From Arcuatula senhousia (taxonomy: Eukaryota > Mollusca > Bivalvia > Mytilida > Mytilidae): 64,000 nucleotides of DNA. The stretch is taken from NCBI GenBank assembly GCA_963971305.1, contig OZ020306.1:71955022-72019021 (forward strand). Reading direction: 5' to 3'. How positions within the stretch are numbered: the stretch's first letter is position 1; every line of letters starts with the position of its first letter. Positions 10,811 through 22,800 of this stretch are shown in pieces. The notes beneath the pieces were generated by a model. It did not search any database and was not told where the DNA came from. It was given only the letters and a program-made list of their open reading frames with translations. A program made the translations under genes and the position numbers.

Positions 10811-13800
10811 ATGACGTTTGAAGAGACAGAACTACTTCTAAACAAGCGACCAATAAAGCAAGAACCTGTTGAACATTCAGACATAAATTCTGGTATGATA
10901 ATTAGTACAATACGACTTCATATTTGCTGTTGTATTTATGTCTGGTTTGTTGTCGCCATTAAATAGGGGGTTCCCCTATCTGTTGTATTGCTTTGAAATG
11001 ATAGTGAATAGTGAATACGACAGATACCAAAACAGATTAATTTTGAGACAATAGTCAAAGTTGAGCAAATTAACTTGTATTTAACATATTTGTTTTGTTA
11101 GTCACAGGGGCCTGCTAGAAAAATGTGATTGTTCTAGCTGGTGGCTCTTTGGGCCGTTTGGCTCTTAACCCCAAATGCAGGTAGCAGGCCCCTGTGTGTC
11201 AGTAAAGTTTGATATGTTTGTGAACAGATGTAGTTAGAGTTGAGAGCTTCAAAGAAGCTCTCCCGACCTGCTACTAAAGCAGCAGCTCTCTTCCGATGCG
11301 TCTATACCAGTATTGGTCCTGCATCGTATTTATTCAGATTCAGATTCAGAGTTGTTCTAGTGACTTTTACCATAGACCTGTATATTGCTTTTTAATGCAT
11401 TCATAATCTTGGACCATGAAATCAAGGCAAATATCAAATCAAATCAAATAAGCTTTATTTATAGACAAATAACATAATCTCTGGTGAGCTTTTGATCAAC
11501 TTAGATAAAGACATAGACATACATAAAACATAACATGGACATGCATACAATACAAACACTAGTATTATAGATAATACTAAAAGACTTAAATACATACAAA
11601 CAAATAAAGCACAAATATCATGCAGGTAAAAAACATAAGCATAACAACTATGACAACACATAAAAGCAGCAGTTGCATAAGCACAGATTGTCATATTTTA
11701 TGATTGCTTCAAGAACCATTGATTATAAATCAGTTCGAATTCAGCTTTACAAATAGATGCACATTTATGTCTTGTATGTCAATGTGTATACATATATCAT
11801 TATGAATTAATTATTATGTCTGTACAATAAAGTTTTATGATTCCAGGAATGACAGTATCTCAGAATGAAGAAACAAAAGAGAAGAGTACAGATGACCTTT
11901 GTCAACTCTTATTGAGTCTAAAAATAGAAAAAGTTTCACCAGAAACACCTGTAAGTTCAATATATAGCACACTGGCCATGGTAAACTCTACTATAAAAGA
12001 ACATTGTTTTGTTCTCACATGGATTTATAGCAGACTGGTAAATAACACAGAAAAAGTCCAAATAAATGTTACTTTATGACAAAGAATATATACTGCTAAT
12101 TCTTTATTCTGATAAAGACCCTAACCATGAACAAAGAAAACCATGTCAACGAGCCATGTAAAAATTTCCAATATAGACTGGGTGGACGTCACTGTGACAG
12201 TTACTTTAACCTGAAAACAAGTGATGTATCATTTATATTGTGCACTAAGAACTCAAAAATGGCAGAGTCTATCAATTATTTGTCTTGTGCTTTATATATA
12301 AAATGAAAACACAAAAATAAAAAATTGGAATCGAAATAATTCATGGTCAGCTGTGGTTTGTAGTCCATTAACATGTTTATCCATTGTTTTTGTTTATTTT
12401 ACTCCTAGCTATGTTCAGGGCAAAATATTAAGAAAAACAATGGCAACCCATGTTAGAATCTCCAACAAACTTTGGGCGGCCATGAATTATTTTTTAATTA
12501 CATATTATAATGCACATTTGTAGAAAAATAGAATGTCATACCATTGAATATTATACATTTATTGACTTTAATATAGGTGAACACCAGTATCAACCTGAAG
12601 AAAATTAAATTCACCAAGCCAACCGCGGACGACTGAAAAGTGATACATATTCTATTTTTAGCGACTCAAAAGTCAAAACTTTTAAACAGTTTATTTTTAA
12701 CTACTTTGAGGTTACCATTGCCTCTGCATAATACTTTTCATGATATCCTGGGCCAATCAAAATAAAGTTAAATTTTAGTCATATGGGTCATTCTCAAAAA
12801 ATGTCCTTATTACGTGGCAGTCAAAATATTTCCACGTATAATTGAGTTTAAACAATATCTTTTGTCTTGAGTCAAATATGCACCAAGATGCACTTCTGAC
12901 ATAAACAAATAAACGCTATCTTTAAAAATGACATGACAGCGCAATTGTAAAACTCAAAAATTGACCAAAATCGTCTGTCCTATGAGTAATTTTTTAAGTT
13001 AAAAGTCCTTAAAAAATATGATAATGTGCAAGTAGACTATGGAAATCATGATGGGTTTTTCTTTGGCCATCTATCTGTCTTATCTATAAAATAAAATGGG
13101 ATAGACATCATTGAAAATTTTTTTCTGGCGAATCAAAAAATGTCCCCTCTGAAAATGTCTTTGCTGTTACTGGTAGATAGAATTGAAAATAAATTGTACG
13201 TATATCCTTATCAGGCAACAAATAAGGACATAGAAACATCCAAACACATCCATTTATCTGAGTTACAGTTACATTTTTGAGAAAAATTTACATATCGTAA
13301 TTACAATGTAAAGAATGTAAGCTGAATTGGAGGCGTAATTTTTTTCCTTGTCCATAATGTTACGGCGATATCTCAGAGACTATAGAGGTATGTGGTTGTA
13401 GCTGCTATGGGTAAATTTTACATCTTGACCAATCATATCTGAGACCCAAAAGAATGATGGAGACACGATCATTTAATAATTTAAGCAAATAATGTTCCCG
13501 TAATTCCCTGATGTTACTGTTCCCTGATGTTACTGTTCAAAAGTGTAACAGGACAGACAAATTATAAGTAAAAGATTCTTGAATCCGTCTTCTTTGTATA
13601 TGGCTTCTGATTTAAAAGCGCTAAAATTACTCTAATCACTGATTTTATCCATATAGAGTGTTATAAATATATTTTCTTTCTCAGAGTTCATGGTTTAAGT
13701 ATAATATTTCAACCTGAGAATCGGTAACAGGAGGGACATTTTGACAGTAACAGCTGAGACATTTTTTGTAACATACAGGACATGTTTGTAAAGGTACAAC

Positions 13801-16800
13801 AAATCATCTGGTTTTGCATTCTGTTAGTTAGAAAGTGGCACAAATACTTTAATACAACAGCTTAAGATATCGAAACGCAATTGTGTCAATACTTTGGGGA
13901 AAAAATTCTTGTATTTGTTGCTAAAATAGTGGTAACGTCAGAGACAAATAGCCGGTAACATAGTGGACATTCAGTGAAGTTTAACCAGTTATAAAACGCG
14001 ATATTTAATGATAAAGATAGCCCATCTACATAATTTATTAGATTTTGCCCCAAAACATGTTATTTATTGCATTAAAATAAACATTTATTGTCAAGAAGTC
14101 TTTATTTATTGCTATTAGTTGTCCGTGATGTTACGCATTGTCCCTGATGTTACCAGTCTATTTTGCTAAATTGTTGTGTAATACATTACCCTCTGAACAA
14201 TGATATTTTGCAACTGAAACTAGTTAACCTTATTGTTCATCATAATGTCAATGAAGAAGTGAAATGTCATATATTGCATTTGATATGTTAGTTAGTTTTG
14301 ATCTGTTTGCTGAACTGTTTAAAATCATTGTCTTATGATGCTCTTAAAAACAAATTTTTGAGCTAACCTTTATTTCTGACGCTTGCAAAGTACTTGCTCT
14401 GTCCCTATGTGGCAAGTTATGCATGAATTTTTAAATAAAAGATTAAAGCTTTCTTTCATTGCAACGTTTTTTGTGTGGTAACATCAAGGACAGCCAAATC
14501 AACCCTGAAGGACAATGACTAAAAAAAATTCAAAATATATTCGATTTGATTTTTACTCTTTGCTTGTTTTGTTTACTGAAATGATAGAGGATACCAATAA
14601 GTAAGTTACAAACTTTCTGTGAGCAATTCTAATATTCAAGTTTGCCTACCTCGAAATATAGACATTTTTTGAGAATGACCCATATAATAAAGTATTTACA
14701 AAATGATAGTAGTAATAGGTACAAAATGTATCTGTTTACAATTGTACATATACATGTACATGTTTCCAGTTAAAAGGTAACCTGTAAACAAACAGATACA
14801 TTGAAAACGAAACTGTGTTTAACAGATGCATGTTAAGTTACTGAATCATCTCTTATTTTATATTTTTAGAATGTTTTACTTTCAAGAGGGAAACCCCAAT
14901 ACAGACATCATTCTCAATGTCATCCAAGAAAGGTCGACAGAAAGGCTTGTCTGGACCCTTCATTTCCAGATTTAAAAGTATCAGAACTATATGGTGGTAT
15001 TATAAAGATTGATGCCCCTGATGGCTTTCCATACAATACTACTAATCAGGGGGAACAACCCAACATGTGTCAATTTTCATCCAATCAAAACTCATCTTTT
15101 GTACATGGGAAGGATTTCAGTTGTCAGGTCTGGTCTAGGCAAAACTACCCATTTTGGCAATACAACAGGACGAGGTTTACACCACGGGACCCTAATGTGG
15201 CTGATGGTCCTACAAGGGTGACATCTAGTGGCAGGATTCCAGATTTGTTAGATGGTCCTGGTGGAAGAAAATCATCCAGCATCTCATCAAGTGAGTATGG
15301 GGTTATAAAAACACAATGCAACAAAAATAGAATGTAAACAATGAAGAAGTTTTTCATGAATTTACCAGAAAAGGATTACATATACATGTACATGAAACGT
15401 CAAATAAAAGTCATTCAAAAGATACTGAGATGTGTATTAATCAGTAGCAATTTAAAAATGGCAATGGAAAACAAGAAGCAGACTAAAATGTGACCAGTGG
15501 TTGCTGCTCGCCATATTTTTGTGTTGGCCCAAGATTAATAAGATAATACATAAGAATGATTGCTTATCATAAAAATATCAATAGGAGACCCTTTTATTAG
15601 CTCACCTGACCCGATTGGTCAAGTGAGCTATTGTCATCGCCATCCGCCCGTCGTCAGTCCGTTACTTTTTCAAAAATCTTCTTCTCTGAAACAACTGAAT
15701 GGATTTTTCCAAAACTTGGTCCAAGTATTAATCAGGGCATGATGTTTAAAAATTGTGTTTGGCTTTATGATTTGATAACAAACATGGCCGCTGATACTAA
15801 AAATAGAACATAGGGTAAAATCACATTCAAAGACTTATAACTTGAAAACTAGAACAGATAGAAAAAATCTGAAGGATCTTAGGCTCTTCACAATCAAAAG
15901 CTCTTCAAAAGTCTCCATTGGGTCGAAGTTGTCAGATGACCCCTAATAGGGGTTATGGCCCTTTTAAGGTCAAAAATAGCGTTTTTCCATGTTTTTGCCC
16001 TATAGAATGAAAACTATTGCAGATAGAGAAAAGCTGTTGCCTGCTAAAATGTTCAGCTCATTAAGCTCTACAAAAGTCTCCATTGGGTCGTAGTTGTCAG
16101 ATGACCCCTAATTGGGGTTATGGCCCTATTAAGGTCAAAAATAGCGTTTTTTCATGTTTTTGCCCTATAGAATGAAAACTATTGCAGATAGAGAAAAGCT
16201 GTTGCCTGCTAAAATGTTCAGCTCATTAAGCTCTACAAAAGTCTCCATTGGGTCGAAGTTGTCAGACGACCCCTAATTGGGGTTATGGCCCTTTTAAGGT
16301 CAAAAATAGCGTTTTTTCATGTTTTTGCCCTATTGAAAGAAAACTATTGCAGATAGAGAAAAACTGTTGCCTGCTAAAATGTTCAGCTCATTAAGCTCTA
16401 CAAAAAGTCTCCATCGGGTCTAAGTTGTCAGATGACCCAATAGGGATTATGGCCCTATTGAGGTCAATAATTGCGATTTTCATGTTTTTGCCCTAAAGAA
16501 TAAAAACTATTGCAGATAGAGAAAAGGTGTTGCTTGCTAAAATGTTCAGCTCATTAAGCTCTACAAAAGTCTCCATTGGGTCGAAGCTGTCAGATGACCC
16601 CTAATAGGTGTTATGGCCCTTTTAAGGTCAAAAATAGCGTTTTTTTCATGTTTTTGCCCTATAGAATGAAAACTATTGCAGATAGAGAGAAGGTGTTGCT
16701 TGCTTAAATGTTTAGCTCATTAAGCTTTACAAAAGTCTTAATAGGGATGAAGTTGTCAGATAAACCTTTATAGGAATAATGGCCCTTTTAAGGTCAAAAA

Positions 16801-19800
16801 TAGCGTTTTTTTCATGTTTTTTGCCCTATTGAATGAAAATTATTGCAGATAGAGAAAGGTGGGGCTTGCTCTAATGTTCAGCTCATTTAGCCTCAGGAAA
16901 GTCTCCGTTGTGTCTAAGTTGGGACTTGACCCATTAAAGAAGAGACCATTATGCTTTAAGGACCAGGTGAGCGATTCAGGCTCCTGGGAGCCTCTAGTTT
17001 CTAGACATAGAACAATAAATATAAACATGTATACTGAGTTAAACCATATAAAAAATATATACTAGAAAAAAGAGAGGAATACACATATTTTTTCACCTTT
17101 CATATAAAATTATACTAATAAATAATTAAAAAGTTTTTCATAAATTTTGTGTTAAATCGCACATTTTAATTTTATAAGTATTACATGTATGCTACAGGCA
17201 TCAAAAATTTACCTTAAACATTATTTTTTTCAGATGACCTTGAAACAGACGATGCCCCTTATGGACCATCATACGATTTAGATGACCCATTTTTACGATC
17301 TCTCACCGATCAACAGTTTCCATTATTCGAAGAAATCTCACACATCCATAGAAGTAACAAAAACATTGACTTAATCAACGAAAACAGCAATTCTAGTAGT
17401 AGTGATGTCAACAGCCCTATGAGCCATCATGTCGATAGTGATCTTAATGACATCAGTAGCATAATCTCAGAGTATTCAAACAATGCCAGTCCTAGTAACA
17501 AAGTGGCCAGTACGTTTGAGAAATGTCATTTGTCTCCGGGGAATAATGAGACCGTAGATATGAATAGAAAACGTCGGCCGAACGATGGACAGCCGTCACC
17601 ACCCAAACAGCCTCATCTTGATTTCCCTGAAGCTGATGAGGATGGAGATAGGTAGGTTCAGTGTATATTTATGTTATATTCAGTATTAACAAAAACATGT
17701 GAAGTGGCACGGATTTTTTTTATAGCTCAACAAAAAAAGTCTGATTTATCTCCCTACATGTAAATTTTTTGGAACCATGAGTCCAATTTTTATAAAATTT
17801 TATACACTGATCATTAAAATTGAAATACATGAGACATGCATGTGGCATTTTCTTGATTGAGGAGCCATACATTTTGTAATTTGTAATGGCAGTGCCTTAA
17901 AAGCTCGTGAGGATAACAAAATAAAATCCACTCCGCGGGTCAATGGGGCCAGATAATTACGGTTGATGTGAGAATATTTGCTTCCATTTTCTTCGCTTGT
18001 GCAGACTTTTGCAAAGACTTCAGAAAGTCCAAACAGACCAGAAAGTTATTTGAAGGATTATATTTTGGGTCTCAGGCAATTTGGCAGACTGTACATCAGT
18101 GAGCTTTGCTTCACTCACACATTAGCTTGAAGTGGGCCATTAGTGTCAGGAGACACATTTGTTTGTTATATGGGACATGCAGATGGGTCAAAAGTATCCT
18201 TTGAACTTAATATTATATGTGAGCTTGGCTGGTATTGATGAAAGTGTCAATTTTTAATGATGTGTTCTCCATACTTTTGTGTTGACTAAAGACGTAATAC
18301 TGAAGATTACTCTTATTTCTTTTTATTATGTACTCCATGTGATTGCTGAAGAATTGAATACATAAGATGAATTTCATTTCTTTTTATAGTGTGCTCCATT
18401 CTTTGGTGATTGCTGAAGACTTTTCGGAAGAAGACATGGAGAAAATCTTGTATTATTTGGATTCCTCAGATCAGCTGACAGACCTAATTGACAGACAGAA
18501 CACAATGTGGAGGGTAAGGCAGCTTTCAAACCTACATATGTGTAAACAAAGTAGAAAGATATTTTTATTTTTTTAAATTCTTTTTATAAGAATTGAAAAT
18601 AAAGTGTTTCCACCTGAACAGTATACAATGTAGCAAAAAACATACACAAAACAACCAACATACAATTTTCAAAGCAAATTAAAATACAAAGGAGATTGAA
18701 CTTAGGTTCTCCTGAATGATAAGCGGTTTCCACCTTTTATAACACACCTTTCACATAAAACATCTGGTTGAACCTACTACTGTAAACATACTTATTTTTC
18801 GTTATTTTCTTGGGTTTTGCAATCAAGAATTGTACACGAATTTAAAACACCAGCGATAAGAAATTTATATATGTGTAAAATTAATACCACATTGAACAGA
18901 ACACACAAAATTTTAATTACCTGTTAACTTGTAAATTGAAATTTTAAAATCGTGAAAACAGGTATCCAAGAAAATAAGTATGTTTACAGTACAATGTATT
19001 TCTTTGGTTTGCCTGCACCAAGTCAGGACCATTGAGATTTTCTCTAGTATATTCATATTTTGTTATATCTGTTTTTGCTTAAAACATATTTCAAAAGCTT
19101 GTCCCTAGGTGGTTATTTAATCTCTGCCTTTATTTTTCAGACCGCTTTGTTTCTGGCTGTGTTGACTGAACAATCAGACTTTGTGCAGTGTTTGCTGGAC
19201 CATGGAGCTGACCCTAATATTCAAGGAAAGGTAATCTTACATAAATGGTAAAAAGAAAAAAATAGATTTATTTTGTTTTTATATTTTTATGCCCCGCCAA
19301 CAAAGTTGGAGGGCATATAGTTTTTCGGTCCTTCCATCTGTCTGTCCGTCCGTCCATCACACTTTAGTTTTCCGCATATATTCAAAAGATTTTTGGTATG
19401 TGAGTTTACCATGATTAGTTACAGGTCACGTTTGAGTTTCGTTCCGGTCCATTGATTTTGACCTAAATTACAACCCTTGGACTATGCAAATTTTGTAAAA
19501 ATAACAGTTTTATTTTATTTGCCAGTGGGGCATCAGTGTCATCTTGACACATTTCCTTGTTATAATTTATATGTTATGCAAAATTATTTTCTTCAACATT
19601 TTTTTTTTACATGAAATTTAGAAAAAAAACAGAAATTACAGTTCTTCAATAGATCATTGGCATAGACTAAACCTATATATTTCTTTTCCAGGTCCATCTA
19701 ACGCTGGATACCTATGATTTGAGGACACCTTTACAATTATCAGTAGAAAGGGGAGATAAATCTATTGACATCACCAAAATGTTACTGGAATCACCAGATA

Positions 19801-22800
19801 TTGATGTCAACACTAGAAGTGAAAGTGACAGTAAGCTTGGGCAAAATTTATCTGGATCTCCAATGATTTTTGTCTCGCCTGCGACCAAAAGTCGCGGAAG
19901 GCGAGACATAGGTATTACTTTCCGGCGGCGGCGTCGTAAACTTTTTTGTAAGACTTTTGTGGACAATGAATTGCTGGAAAAGTATAATAGCTAGGCATCT
20001 GATATTTGGTATACAGACAGTTCAGGTTATGGTCTATGCAACTGTCACCATGCCATGTGACCCTGACCCCATTTTCACGCTCCAGTGACTCTGTGAACTT
20101 AGGTCTTTTTTCAGGCCTTAAACTTTTTTGTAAGACTTTTGTGGACGATGAATTGCTGGAAAAGTATATTAGCTAGGCATCTGATATTTGGTATACAGAC
20201 AGTTCAAGTTATGGTCTACGCAACTGTCACCATGCCGTGTGACCTTGACCCCATTTTCACGCTCCAGTGACTCTGTGAACTTAGGTCTTTTTTCAGGCTG
20301 TAAACTTTTTTGTAAGACTTTTGTGGACGATGAATTGCTGGAAAAGTATAATAGCTAGGCATCTGATATTTGGTATACAGGCAGTTCAGGTTATGGTCTA
20401 TGCAACTGTTACCATGCCATGTGACCCTGACCCCATTTTCACGCTCCAGTGACTCTGTGAACTTAGGTCTTTTTTCAGGCCTTAAACTTTTTTGTAAGAC
20501 TTTTGTGGACGATGAATTGCTGGAAAAGTATAATAGCTAGGCATCTGATAGTTGGTATACAGACAGATCAAGTTATGGTCTACGCAACTGTCACCATGCC
20601 GTGTGACCTTGACCCCATTTTCACGCTCCAGTGACTCTGTGAACTTAGGTCTTTTTTCAGGCTGTAAACTTTTTTGTAAGACTTTTGTGGACGATGAATT
20701 GCTGGAAAAGTATAATAGCTAGGCATCTGATATTTGGTATACAGACAGTTCAGGTTATGGTCTATGCAACTGTCACCATGCCGTGTGACCCTGACCCCAT
20801 TTTCACGCTCCAGTGACTCTGTGAACTTAGGTCTTTTTTCAGGCCTTAAACTTTTTTGTAAGACTTTTGTGGACGATGAATTGCTGGAAAAGTATAATAG
20901 CTAGGCATCTGATATTTGGTATACAGACAGTTCAAGTTATGGTCTACGCAACTGTCACCATGCCGTGTGACCTTGACCCCATTTTCACGCTCCAGTGACT
21001 CTGTGAACTTGGGTCTTTTTTTTCAGGCTGAAAACTTTTTGCAATACTTGTGTGGACAATAAATTGCTTGAAAAGTATAATAGCTAGGCATCTGATACTG
21101 GTTATACAGACACAATTTGTGTTTATATCAAGAAATGAAAGCTTAGGTGGTTGATTTTAGTGATGGTGCCGGCAGGCGAGACATACTTTTAGTGGCCACA
21201 CTTGTTGATATTAATGTTCAGTTATTTATCCAATTATTTTGCTTTTTGAAATCAAATTTTACATGTACCGTTTGGACAAGTTTTGTAAATGTTAATTTTC
21301 TAATATTTTTGAATAAACTAAGTTAAAAACTAAAGATTTAGCCCTAAACTGACACAATTAATTTTTGTACCTTGACAATTAAAATGAGGAAGAACAACAC
21401 ATGTTACATATTCCCTCTATTAAGTGTGTCCAACTGTTTAAAGTTATAAGTAGAAAAAGAATTGACAGATTAAAAAATATGTACATACCAAAATATTTAC
21501 ATTTGATTACATTTTGTTTTATTATGCCCCATCATTTGTCCGTCCGAATCCCCATTTTTCCTAATTCCCACTTAATGACAAATGCCACATAAATCATATT
21601 AGTATGGTAGGTGCACCTAGTGATGCTTAGCACAATGCATGCTTCGGATGCTGGCTGTGACCTATATTTTCTGCATGAATGACCACTTATAGAAGAATGG
21701 TTAAAGTCCATTCCTTCTTACTGACAAGTGCCATAGCAACCAAATTGGTATGGTAGGTGCATCTAGTGATGCTAAGCATAATGCATGCTTCGGATGCTGA
21801 CTGTGACCTACATTTTCCACATGTATGAACTCTTACAGAATAATGGTTCAAGTCCATTCCCACTAACTGACATGTGCCACATCAACTATATTGGTATGGT
21901 AGGTGCATCTAGTGATGCTAAGCACATTGCATACTTCGGATGCTGACAGTGACCTATATGTTCTGCATGAATGACCACTTATAGAAGAATGGTTTAAGTC
22001 CATTCCTTCTTACTGACAAGTGCCATAGCAACCATATTGGTATGGCAGGTGTACCTAGTGATACTTTAGTGATTGCAAAAAAAATAAATGTTGCGAGATG
22101 GGGCATTATGTCTTTTGGACATATTCTTGTTTTTAGAGATCTTTAAATGTGTGATTTTACACTTAAATTGGAACTTCACATATTTTGTATGACATGGATG
22201 TATCTTATTTCTTTAGGACTGACAGCCTTACATTTAGCCCTGAAATCTCACAGATTACCAAGTGATACAAGAGAAGGGCTAGACTGTACAAATACAATCA
22301 AATTACTGATCATGAATGAAGCTGATACAGATTTGGGGGTGAGTATACTAGATCAGAGGGGTGAGGGAATGGAGTCCGGGAGTGGGGGATAGGTTATCTA
22401 TGAAACCCCTTCCAGAAGGTGCATACCATATAATAAAAAGCCTAAGAAATAGCAGTAGCAGAGAAATCTGTTACAAATTTGTTTTTAAACCCTTTAAAAA
22501 GTCAGCTTGTAAAACATGAAGTAGGTAAGCCACAGACCTGAAAACACACCCCACCATATAAGACTGCAACCTGAAGGTGAATATCAAATATCAAAAGCCT
22601 ATGATTAATAGTAGCTAAGAAATAAGTTAGAAAAAAAAGTTTTACAGACACATGCACACACGCTTTAACGGATAGAAGCCTGGCATTTCTATGTCCTAGT
22701 TCACATTGCAGTTTTGGAACAACAAAGAAATGGTTAGACTGTAAACTTTGAATAACAAAGAACTCAATAGGGTATCAATAGAACTGTTAATTTAGTAATG

